From Verrucomicrobiota bacterium (GTDB lineage: Bacteria > Verrucomicrobiota > Verrucomicrobiia > Limisphaerales > UBA11358), in contig JAJPJM010000123.1 of the NCBI GenBank assembly GCA_021324235.1, forward strand, positions 1 to 36,039: a stretch of DNA of 36,039 bases. The letters run 5' to 3'. The position numbers and the translations under genes were made by a program. The notes beneath the pieces are model-generated. The model was not told the DNA's origin, did not search any database, and was given only the letters and a program-made list of their open reading frames with translations. Positions 15,793 through 22,939 of the stretch are shown here, piece after piece. Position 1 is the first letter of the stretch. Each line of letters opens with the position of its first letter.

Positions 15793-17076
15793 TCACATTT
15801 CCATCTGCTTCCGGATGTTGGTTACCGCGTCCTGCAGTGACTGGCCCGAGGCCTGGAACGCCGCAGCGGTCCCGGCTGCCCAGCCGGTCGCCAGCGCCGT
15901 CCCGATGACGCGGGCCGAGGTCATTGCTCCCGTGGATGCCGAGAGACAACGTCCCGCCACCCAAACATTATCCAGTTCCGCCGGGCGCAAACAGTCCATC
16001 GGAATATCATAATAATCGCGCTCGGCGAAATAAGTCATTTCCGGTCGCGGACTGCTGGTCCAGCGTTCCATCGGCCAGCAACCGCGGGCGATTCCCAGGG
16101 GCGACTTGTGCGTGCCCAATACGTTCTCGTCCGAGAGGCGGGCACGCCCCAGAATCCGGCGACCCGACCGGACGCCGAGTTGTGGAGCGACGGAATCAAG
16201 CCGCGCGTTGCGGCAGGCAGCGATGTTTTTGACCAGGAATTGCCGGAGCGGTTCCAGCAATGCGCGGGCTTCGCGTTCCCAATCCGTGACCTGTTGCCAG
16301 AGTGCCCGGTGGGGGTGAGCGGGCATCAGGCTCAATTTGAACGCGAGCCGGCCATTGGCGCCGGAGCCGGGAACGAGCGACAATCGTTCACAGAGCGCGG
16401 GCAGGGCGCCATTTTCAACGGCCTGATGCAGTTCGCGGCGGACTTCGAGCAGGCCGCGTTGGGCCAGACCCGGATCCACATTCTCCAGGACAAAAACCAG
16501 GGCGGGCGCCTGATCCGCACCGCCGTTTTCCGCACTGCCACCCGCGAGCGCCACGGCGGTCGCTTCGCCGGTGCAATCCACTACTGTGCCCGGGCGGAAC
16601 AGTAGTGCTTCGTTCCAGGCCAGGGCGCGGACCTGATGCAGTCGGGAACCTTCAGTCTGCACGTCCGCCACGGTGGCGTGCAAAATCACGGTGACGTTTT
16701 TGGATTCGGCCACCGCGGCGTCGGCGACGCGGGCGAAGGCAGGCGGGGGATAGGGCAATACCCAGAGGCCGGTATCCATCACCCGGATGGGTTTCAGGCC
16801 GGTGGCTTGTTGCAATCGCCTGGCAAAATCCTGTGCAAAGCCGCCGCCCACGGGCGTCGCTTCCCCGGCTGCCGGGTCCTGTAAATAGAGTCCGCAGATG
16901 GTGCCGACCTGTGCCGTGGTGGCCAATCCACCGAGGAATCCATATCGCTCCAATAACACCACTCCCGCCCCGGCACGTCCGGCCGCCGATGCCGCCGCCA
17001 CTCCGGCCGCACCGCCGCCGATGACCAGCACATCGCAGGCAATGGTCGTGTCACCGGTGCGGACTGCGTTGTTCAC
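15793..17076 (-). CDS. FAD-dependent oxidoreductase (FAD_oxidored type)
   Basis: A flavoprotein of 427 residues. The FAD loop VLVIGGGAAGVAAASAAGRA begins about residue 13, followed by LLERYGFLGGLATTAQVGT, a pattern of the FAD_oxidored family (Pfam PF12831 type). Near the C-terminus, YYDIPMDCLRP then LDNVWVAGRCLSAS closes the FAD site. The start is GTG 17074-17076, which overlaps the stop of the radical SAM gene as GTGA and has GGAG about 9 nt before it. The longer open frame upstream only reads over the neighbouring gene. The substrate is unknown. Position suggests a tailoring redox step that follows or supports the radical SAM enzyme. Confidence 0.85.
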   Translation of the reverse strand: MNNAVRTGDTTIACDVLVIGGGAAGVAAASAAGRAGAGVVLLERYGFLGGLATTAQVGTICGLYLQDPAAGEATPVGGGFAQDFARRLQQATGLKPIRVMDTGLWVLPYPPPAFARVADAAVAESKNVTVILHATVADVQTEGSRLHQVRALAWNEALLFRPGTVVDCTGEATAVALAGGSAENGGADQAPALVFVLENVDPGLAQRGLLEVRRELHQAVENGALPALCERLSLVPGSGANGRLAFKLSLMPAHPHRALWQQVTDWEREARALLEPLRQFLVKNIAACRNARLDSVAPQLGVRSGRRILGRARLSDENVLGTHKSPLGIARGCWPMERWTSSPRPEMTYFAERDYYDIPMDCLRPAELDNVWVAGRCLSASTGAMTSARVIGTALATGWAAGTAAAFQASGQSLQDAVTNIRKQMEM

Positions 17077-18482
17077 GGTAGTCTCCGCCGCATGTGCTCG
17101 CCGTAGCCCCGGATATGTTTCCACTGGGGCCGTACGTTCAGCAGCACCGACACTTTTTGCCCCCAGCGGACCACGGTCTTGCGCCAGTCTGCCGGCGAGG
17201 TCCACTCCGCGCGCCGCCGTGCAATCCGATCCAATTTGTTCTCGGTATCTTCCGCCAGCCCGGGTGAAAGGTAATAAGCCGGCTCAAAGAGGTCCTGGTC
17301 GGGTTTGACCTGGCCTTCCTGCACGGCGATCCGGGCCATGGGCGTGCCTTCGTACACGCGGATGCCGATGGTGGCAAACACGGCGTTGGCTTCCGGACAA
17401 CTGGTTAAAAAGCTCTGGGTATCCTCGACATCCGCCCAGGTTTCGCCGGGACCGCCGAACAGCAGATAGACCGCCATGGGCAGACCCGCGTCATGCGCCG
17501 CTTGCATGGCAATCCGGGTTTCCTTTTGTCCAAACGGCTTGTCCAGGGCGGCCAGCATCTTGTCCGAGGCCACATCCAGTCCGAACTCCACGCCCGCGCA
17601 ACCGCCTTCCTTCATGGCGTGCGCGAGTTCCGCGTCGAAACCGGTTGGATTGCAGAAGGCCAACCATCGGACCGGCACCCGTCGGCGCCGGAGCTCGCGG
17701 CAAATGGCCAGGGCGTGGCTGCGCGGATCATTGAAGACGCTGTCCACGAAAAAAAAGTCCCGCAGCTTTGACCGGACGGCCACGGTTTCGATTTCCTCGA
17801 CCACGGCTTCCGGCGGGCGGAGCCGGTAGCGGCGTCCTTCCAGTTTCGGGTAAATACAGTAGGCACACTTGAACGGACATCCCCGTTTGGTTTGGACGCC
17901 GACAAACCCGCCGCGCCGGGTGTATCGCCGGTAACGGCAAGACTCGTGAGCGGGCATCGGCAATTGCGCGAGTGACTCAATCGCCCCAGCCGGCGTGGCG
18001 TTCATACCGTCGCCGCCGGCGCTGGTGACGACCCCGTCAATTCGGTCCAGGGAACGCCCGGCTTCCAGGCGATTCAACACTTCGGGAAACGCGCGTTCGC
18101 CTTCGCCAATCACACCGGCATCCGGCTGCAACCGTTGCATCCAGCCGTGCGGCGCAACCGAAAAACCGCTGCCCCCCAGAATCAATGGGCCTTCGAAATG
18201 ATGCCGTACTGTTTCCGCCAGTTCCCGGACGTCATCGAAATAGGAACGCGGTGCAAAGGACCAGCAATTGTCCAGGTTGCGAATGCCGAAGGCCACGGCC
18301 CCAAATGGTTCCGCCACCAGCGCCTGTTGCAGTGCCCGTTGCGGGTTCCGTTCCATTCCCAGGTCCAAAAACACGACCTCATGGCCGGCGGCCCGGGCCG
18401 CCGCGACCACCCACAGCGCCCCCAGCGGCGCGACGGGATAAGGGGAACTTTCCCGGTTCGTTGCCGCCAGCAGCACCTTCAT
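17073..18482 (-). CDS. B12-binding domain radical SAM protein
   Basis: A 469-residue enzyme. The N-terminal part (MKVLLAATNRESSPYPVAPL to about residue 130) is a cobalamin-binding-type Rossmann domain. RGCPFKCAYC carries the CxxxCxxC motif for the [4Fe-4S] cluster and SAM (about residues 200-209). The downstream VEFGLDVASDKMLAALDK and YLLFGGPGET are typical of the radical SAM barrel. The family includes methylases of unactivated carbons, ring-forming enzymes and other rearrangements. ATG 18480-18482 overlaps the previous stop as ATGA. Such genes recur in flexirubin-type loci of Bacteroidota, as far as I recall, but the reaction is not settled. Confidence 0.9.
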   Translation of the reverse strand: MKVLLAATNRESSPYPVAPLGALWVVAAARAAGHEVVFLDLGMERNPQRALQQALVAEPFGAVAFGIRNLDNCWSFAPRSYFDDVRELAETVRHHFEGPLILGGSGFSVAPHGWMQRLQPDAGVIGEGERAFPEVLNRLEAGRSLDRIDGVVTSAGGDGMNATPAGAIESLAQLPMPAHESCRYRRYTRRGGFVGVQTKRGCPFKCAYCIYPKLEGRRYRLRPPEAVVEEIETVAVRSKLRDFFFVDSVFNDPRSHALAICRELRRRRVPVRWLAFCNPTGFDAELAHAMKEGGCAGVEFGLDVASDKMLAALDKPFGQKETRIAMQAAHDAGLPMAVYLLFGGPGETWADVEDTQSFLTSCPEANAVFATIGIRVYEGTPMARIAVQEGQVKPDQDLFEPAYYLSPGLAEDTENKLDRIARRRAEWTSPADWRKTVVRWGQKVSVLLNVRPQWKHIRGYGEHMRRRLP

Positions 18483-19816
18483 GACAACTCCTCCTCCAGC
18501 AAGGCATGGCGCAGGTCCCGTTCCAGCCGGTCCACTTCGGCCGGAGTCAGACAATCATCCACCCACGACAGCAGGGTGGAAAGCTGGTTGCCAAACCTTA
18601 AAAACAGCACGGTCAGGCCGGGCCAACGCCAGCACGGGATCAGGTGCGTGGCAGCCAGAATCCGGCCGCCACAAAATTCCGTCATGCCGGGGCAGATCTC
18701 GCCCGAATCCGAAAAGCTCAGGGACGCGATCTTGCCGCGGGTCGGTTTGCCCAGGTGATGCGCATAATATCCCAGCGGCAGCGGTTTGAACATTTCCAGC
18801 GCCGCCATGCAGCATTCCGGGAAGCGATCGCGAATCTGGTCCATCATCTGCCGGCTGAGCTCGCCGACGATATCGCTGATCCGTCCAGCGTGTCGCGGTT
18901 CAATGCGATAGAACAGAATGGAGAGATGATTGGAAAAGATGGGGCCTTTGGCACCATGCCGCCGGGTATCGTGGGGTACGGGAACCAGGTAAGCCCCGTC
19001 CCGGTTGCCGCGCTGGACGGCAATCGCGTGCAACGCCCGGATGGAAGCCGCCAGGAAAAAATGACTGCGCCGGAAACCGGCGGTGAGCTGCTGGCTGCGT
19101 GCGTCAATGCGGGCGGTTTCCGCTTCGGTGAACTGGAGGACGCGGCGATGGTTGCGGCGCAGGCCGGAACGGGCTCCGGGTGGCACCAGGCTGAAGAGCG
19201 GTTCCTTGCCGGATTCGTGCAGCCACTTCACCGAGCCGTGCGCCTGGCTGGCATTGGACCACCAGCTCGTTCCCCGGCGTTCCATTTGTTTGGGACTGAT
19301 AAAGTCCTTGACGGTGGGGGCTCCGTTCGTGGTGCCGTCTGCATTCAAATGGCTCAATAAAAAGTCGAGCCCCCGGGCATCCAGCAGGGTGTGGTTCCAG
19401 GAAAGATAAAGATGACTGGTGCCATCCGCGTGGCGCACCACGTCAAACGCCACGCCCGGCCCCTGTTCGGCCCGCAATTCGCGCTCCGTGACCATCTTGG
19501 GCAGCGTCCACGCTGTCTCCCCGCTGCCGTTTTGATCGTGGTGTTCGAAAAAGATGGTTTTGGGCGTTGCCGATGTCCGCCAGACCGGCGGCAACAGCGG
19601 CAGCCAGCGGACGAAGCGCGCGCGGGCCAGCCAGTCCATGATGGGCGATTCGGCAATCCGCCGGCGCAGCCGGTCGGCCTCAAAGCCCCGATCGAGCTGG
19701 AAGACGGCGCAGCAGACATTGCCCGGCAGCCCGAACCGCCGCATCCGGTGGTCCTGGCCGTGCATGAAATAATCTCCGGCGGCCGATCGAATCTGACGAG
19801 GCAGGTGGTCAGGCAT
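18479..19816 (-). CDS. Condensation-domain-like acyltransferase (HxxxD family)
   Basis: A stand-alone protein of 445 residues starting MPDHLPRQIRSAAGDYF, with GGAG about 12 nt upstream. NHTLLDARGLDFLL around residue 142 matches the HxxxDxxG active-site motif shared by NRPS condensation domains, wax-ester synthases, chloramphenicol acetyltransferases and BAHD-type enzymes. The rest is weakly conserved. It begins 21 nt after the ACP stop and its stop overlaps the radical SAM start. The ACP neighbour suggests it takes an ACP-bound acyl chain and forms an ester or amide. That is inference. Family assignment rests on the motif and length. Confidence 0.7.
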   Translation of the reverse strand: MPDHLPRQIRSAAGDYFMHGQDHRMRRFGLPGNVCCAVFQLDRGFEADRLRRRIAESPIMDWLARARFVRWLPLLPPVWRTSATPKTIFFEHHDQNGSGETAWTLPKMVTERELRAEQGPGVAFDVVRHADGTSHLYLSWNHTLLDARGLDFLLSHLNADGTTNGAPTVKDFISPKQMERRGTSWWSNASQAHGSVKWLHESGKEPLFSLVPPGARSGLRRNHRRVLQFTEAETARIDARSQQLTAGFRRSHFFLAASIRALHAIAVQRGNRDGAYLVPVPHDTRRHGAKGPIFSNHLSILFYRIEPRHAGRISDIVGELSRQMMDQIRDRFPECCMAALEMFKPLPLGYYAHHLGKPTRGKIASLSFSDSGEICPGMTEFCGGRILAATHLIPCWRWPGLTVLFLRFGNQLSTLLSWVDDCLTPAEVDRLERDLRHALLEEELS

Positions 19817-19836
19817 AAGCACGGCCACTCCGGCGC

Positions 19837-20112
19837 TCAGGCGGTGGAGTGGTTGTTGCGGGACAGTTCGGCGATGCAATTGGCGAGCGTGGCCATCGAG
19901 GTCAGATTGTTGCCCGTCAGGTGCGAATCCGGCACCCGGACGCCGATGACGCGCTCGCAAAAGAGCAACAATTCCACCAGCGCAAACGAATCAATGCCGG
20001 CCTGGGCCAGGGGGCTGTTCTCGTCGAAATCCGTTCCTTCGGCGACGAAATTGGTTCGCGCAAACTGACAAAGCTGCGCGGCGACAGTCTTGGGGTCCTT
20101 CTCTGAGGTCAT
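19837..20112 (-). CDS. Acyl carrier protein
   Basis: A small acidic carrier protein of 91 residues starting MTSEKDPKTVAAQL (ATG 20110-20112). The phosphopantetheine serine is Ser42 in AGIDSFALVELLLF, which reads DSF rather than the DSL of housekeeping AcpP. Helices II and III follow as usual. It is the first gene of block C, followed after 21 nt by the HxxxD acyltransferase. It probably carries the growing or finished acyl-polyene chain. Only one ACP is seen in the window, while aryl polyene loci often have two. Confidence 0.9.
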   Translation of the reverse strand: MTSEKDPKTVAAQLCQFARTNFVAEGTDFDENSPLAQAGIDSFALVELLLFCERVIGVRVPDSHLTGNNLTSMATLANCIAELSRNNHSTA

Positions 20113-20256
20113 TGCTTGTTTTAGGTCTGCGACGAAATGGCGGTCATTGCGGCCGCAACCACGGGGTTTGCCGGTGAACAAGCCGGCGGGTACTCCATCC
20201 CGGCCATTGCGCATGCGACGAGCCCGCGCTGGTTCTCAATGCTCATTTCCATTGGA

Positions 20257-20284
20257 AGTATGGCGCGGCGGCCAATCACGTCAA
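20257..20284 (-). promoter_or_regulatory. Candidate promoter for block C (ACP operon)
   Basis: On the minus strand TTGACG (20279-20284) and CATACT (20257-20262) are spaced by 16 nt, about 150 nt ahead of the ACP start in the divergent gap. The -10 hexamer matches the consensus at four of six positions. No operator-like repeat stands out beside it. Confidence 0.35.
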
Positions 20285-20382
20285 GCCTGGAAGCTCGAAA
20301 GCGTTGCCAGCATTATGTGCTTGCCGGGTGTCGCGGCATCGGAACATTCTTATGCCGCGTGGATGAATCTGTTCCAGAGCCA

Positions 20383-20730
20383 ATGGCAATTCCGCAAGTC
20401 GCCGCACCCGACCGCTTTTCCAAGGCACGATTTATCATTTTCAAAGCCATCGCCCTGACGGCGCTGACGCTGGTGCTGGGTTTTGCCCAGGGCTGGGCGT
20501 CGTCCCGCTGTTACAAACCCGATCACGTCGCCGGTTTTCACATGGGCATTCTGCACGGAATACTGATGCCCGCCGCGCTGCCGGGCCTGCTGATGGGACA
20601 GGACCTGCCGATTTACGCGCCGAACAATTCGGGGCGCCCCTACAACATCGGCTACATTTTTGGCATCAACACCTGCGGCACGATATTTTTTGGAGTCGCC
20701 TTCTGGCGGCCGCGCCGACGACGAAGCTAG
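20383..20730 (+). CDS. Hypothetical small membrane protein
   Basis: A protein of 115 residues from MAIPQVAAPDRFSKARF. A first membrane helix covers about residues 17-35 (AIALTALTLVLGFAQGW). Then comes KPDHVAGFHMGILHGILMP, a second hydrophobic stretch (AALPGLLMG), and a third near the C-terminus (GYIFGINTCGTIFFGVAF), ending in an Arg-rich tail. The internal H-M-G-I-L-H-G motif is the most distinctive part. I do not recognise the family. The open frame starts further upstream at 20137, but that part is Arg-rich and looks like intergenic sequence. It diverges from the ACP gene and shares no obvious operon. Confidence 0.65.
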   Translation: MAIPQVAAPDRFSKARFIIFKAIALTALTLVLGFAQGWASSRCYKPDHVAGFHMGILHGILMPAALPGLLMGQDLPIYAPNNSGRPYNIGYIFGINTCGTIFFGVAFWRPRRRRS

Positions 20731-20947
20731 AATTTACGATTTGCGATATACGATTTACGCATAACCCAGGTTACAGAGGGATTTGTAAATCGTAAACCAA
20801 GCCCATGGCCAAACCGGCGTAGCGGCTTTCGGCAGAAAGCCGCAGTCTTCGATCCTCGGAGTTCGCGGCGCTCTGCCGAGACGCCGCTACGAGCAAAGGG
20901 TTTTCTTGGGAGGTTCAAATCGTAATTCAAAAATCGTCAATCGTAAA
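20731..20947. repeat. Composite repeat with GTAGCGGC double hairpin, possible bidirectional terminator
   Basis: This 217-nt gap between convergent genes is almost all repeat. AT-rich tracts (ATTTACGATTTGCGATATAC at the left end, and AATCGTCAATCGTAAATC at the right end) enclose GC-rich inverted arms at 20818-20843 and 20865-20891. The left arm folds on itself with a perfect 9-bp stem and GGCA loop (20822-20843), and the right arm does so imperfectly, so the pair can form one long or two short hairpins. The AT-rich tract resembles the interior of the palindrome at 3281-3417. Its place between two converging transcripts would suit termination. Confidence 0.75.
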
Positions 20948-21688
20948 TCAGTAGGGCCAGTCGCAGAAAATTTCGACCACACTCAACGTGCCGCCGCCCC
21001 AATAGCGGCTGGGGGCAAAGGTGAATACCCGGCGGTTCCGCTCATAGACCAGTTTGACGGGATGCTCGGGAATGTTTGGATCATACGCCTCGAATTCCAG
21101 GGTTGATTCCGACTCCGTCAGTCCGTACAGCACGATGCCGTGGTTGATGGTGATCCGCGGAAAGCGAAACAGATGCACGAGACTCAAACCGCGTCGAGGC
21201 AGCGATTGTTCCAACTTTTCCGCCATCCGTTCCCGATGCCAGCCATGGACCGGAAAGATCATTCGCCAGTGGCTGCGTAGAAAATAGGACTGCCAGGGGC
21301 CGCCCAATTCCGCCTTGAGCAACGGTTCGTGCGCCCGGCTGAACGAACGCAACCCATCGTAGCCGGGCACCACCACCCGCTCCGATTCCGCGCACGCCCG
21401 GCGCGGATTGCGGGCGACGACCTCCCGGATGATCCGCCGGTAAACTTCCGGTTCCGCCACGGGCTGTTCCGGTGCAAAACAGGCGTGATAAAAAAATTGC
21501 CGCGTCGAACGCACCATGACGAAGCAACGATGATAGTAGGTGGGCGGCGGGTTGGAGTTAAAAGTGGTCATCGCGCCGGTCACCGGATCAAAACGGTATT
21601 GCCATACCAGTTCGTGGGGGAACGCGAAGGTGTCGCGTTCAAACTGGAAAGTGCGGACGGACTGCTCGGTCGGCGCCATCATGTTCAT
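20948..21688 (-). CDS. Unknown protein, possible papain/C39-like fold
   Basis: A 246-residue protein, last gene of block D. The start ATG 21686-21688 overlaps the FabZ-like stop as ATGA. I do not recognise the family. The C-terminal half reads ITINHGIVLYGLTESES, then EFEAYDPNIPEHPVKLVYE. A His-x-hydrophobic strand followed by YDPNxP is seen in bacterial cysteine-peptidase-like folds (C39 / BtrH-like acyl or aminoacyl transferases), where His and Asp/Asn complete the site. A cysteine pair lies at about residues 55-71 (RCFVMVRST, HACFAPE). No signal peptide or membrane helix is clear. A transferase or hydrolase acting on the product is possible but unproven. Confidence 0.7.
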   Translation of the reverse strand: MNMMAPTEQSVRTFQFERDTFAFPHELVWQYRFDPVTGAMTTFNSNPPPTYYHRCFVMVRSTRQFFYHACFAPEQPVAEPEVYRRIIREVVARNPRRACAESERVVVPGYDGLRSFSRAHEPLLKAELGGPWQSYFLRSHWRMIFPVHGWHRERMAEKLEQSLPRRGLSLVHLFRFPRITINHGIVLYGLTESESTLEFEAYDPNIPEHPVKLVYERNRRVFTFAPSRYWGGGTLSVVEIFCDWPY

Positions 21689-22167
21689 GAAACGGCGCGG
21701 GCAGGCTTCTCCGCCGGTTCACCCGCCTTGGCCATGCCCGCCAGGGTGAGTTCCGCGGACAGCACCCGGGTGTCCGCAATGAAAGCGGTGACCATGGCTT
21801 GAATCAAGGGACCCAACCGGCCGGTGATGGTGGCTTCGATGCGCAGGGTGTCGCCGGGTTTGGCCGAGCCCATGATTTTGACGGCGCGCAGCCCGGACAA
21901 TTTCATTCGCGGCCAGGTGGGATTGGCCGGGTCTTCCTGTGCCACCATGCCGGCCACCTGGGCGCCGGCTTCCACGAGCAGCACACCGGGCAAAATCGGT
22001 TCGCCCGGCAGGTGGCCGCGCAAATAAAACTCGTCACCGCGAACCCGGTATTCGCCCGCACCTTCCTTGCCCGGTGTCAGGCTGACCATCCGGTCCACGA
22101 ACCGGAATTCCGGCCCGTGCGGCAATGATTTCATGGCCAGTTGCAGAATTTCAGGCGACGCGCTCAT
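21685..22167 (-). CDS. FabZ/FabA-like 3-hydroxyacyl-ACP dehydratase (hotdog fold)
   Basis: A hotdog-fold protein of 160 residues. LPHGPEFRFVDRMVSL opens the fold, and YLRGHLPGEPILPGVLLVEA carries the FabZ-type histidine in GHLPG and the glutamate in VEA about 14 residues later. It removes water from 3-hydroxyacyl-ACP to give the 2-enoyl chain. Without an enoyl reductase nearby this would leave conjugated double bonds, the hallmark of aryl polyene synthesis. Start and stop overlap both neighbours as ATGA. The final 15 residues are an Ala/Pro/Glu-rich tail. Confidence 0.9.
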   Translation of the reverse strand: MSASPEILQLAMKSLPHGPEFRFVDRMVSLTPGKEGAGEYRVRGDEFYLRGHLPGEPILPGVLLVEAGAQVAGMVAQEDPANPTWPRMKLSGLRAVKIMGSAKPGDTLRIEATITGRLGPLIQAMVTAFIADTRVLSAELTLAGMAKAGEPAEKPARAVS

Positions 22168-22871
22168 TGCTTTAGCGGTTCAACCACGGTGAAGTCCGGC
22201 GGCAGCTTGGCCTCGAACTGGGCGGGATCAATCGGCTGGTTCAGGACCACGTTGGTAAAATCGTTCCGCAAAGTGGAACCGTCGGCAAATTCCATCTCCG
22301 TGGCGGCGATCGTGAAGTCATTCGTGTGAAAACCGATCAGGATTTCACTGATGAATTTGCGGGCGGAATCGCTCCGGGGCTGGAGCGTCATTTGCAACAT
22401 CGAGTTGGTTTCCGTCGCCGACAGCAGGCGAAAGTTTTTTTCCATGGTCGCCCGGTCGCGGGGCAGGGTGGCGTCCAGCAGGGCCAGCGCGTCCTTGATG
22501 GGGCCGGTTGGAACGGCCCCGATCGGATATTTTTCCGCCTGCTTGAGCCGGGGATAGATGATGAGCAATTGGTCCGGCTGGCGGAGCACGATGGTCTGCA
22601 CCGGCTGGCCCAGTTCCCAGCGGAATTCGCCCGGCGTCACCCAGACCTTGCCGGTGGACACCAACGGCTGGTTCAAGACCTTGAGCGTGCGCGTCTGGGT
22701 GAAGTCGGCGGACCAGCTGTGCAGGTTGGTCTGCACCTCAAACCAGTGGTTGAATTGCGCGTCCGAATCAGCGCCGTGAGAAATGGTCGCCACCGTACAA
22801 AATGCAATCATGCCGCAACCGACGAGGCCGGAAACCTTCCTCTTAATCATAATCTTGCTCTTCATCTTCAT
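22164..22871 (-). CDS. LolA-like outer-membrane lipoprotein carrier protein
   Basis: A periplasmic protein of 235 residues with signal peptide (MKMKSKIMIKRKVSG, then GCGMIAFCTVATISHGA). The mature part shows the LolA-like sequence SWSADFTQTRTLKVLNQP, GKVWVTPGEFRWELG, and QPDQLLIIYPRLKQAEKY. LolA relatives in aryl polyene and xanthomonadin loci are thought to ferry the lipid product across the periplasm. The start is uncertain. ATG 22871 has GAGGT 5 nt before it. ATG 22940 overlaps the upstream stop but would add 23 residues encoded largely by a repeat. Its stop overlaps the FabZ-like start. Confidence 0.88.
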   Translation of the reverse strand: MKMKSKIMIKRKVSGLVGCGMIAFCTVATISHGADSDAQFNHWFEVQTNLHSWSADFTQTRTLKVLNQPLVSTGKVWVTPGEFRWELGQPVQTIVLRQPDQLLIIYPRLKQAEKYPIGAVPTGPIKDALALLDATLPRDRATMEKNFRLLSATETNSMLQMTLQPRSDSARKFISEILIGFHTNDFTIAATEMEFADGSTLRNDFTNVVLNQPIDPAQFEAKLPPDFTVVEPLKQ

Positions 22872-22907
22872 CCCGACCTCAGACTGCCGGGAAAGATTAC
22901 GATTAAG
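22841..22907. repeat. Inverted CTTAATC/GATTAAG repeat over the LolA-like N-terminus
   Basis: The arm CTTAATCATAATCTTGC (22841-22857) pairs at 15 of 17 positions with GAAAGATTACGATTAAG (22891-22907), with 33 nt between. One arm codes for residues of the signal-peptide N-region (KSKIMIK), and the start codon at 22871 lies in the loop. The right side shares 17 of 19 bases with 15735-15753. Confidence 0.65.
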
Positions 22908-22939
22908 ATTAGGAAATTGCAGGGCGCGGAGGAGCGACA

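Noticed and set aside
20137-20382. Upstream extension of the small membrane protein from a start at 20137
   Set aside because: The extension is Arg- and Ser-rich with no clear ribosome binding site, and it overlaps the divergent promoter region of the ACP operon.
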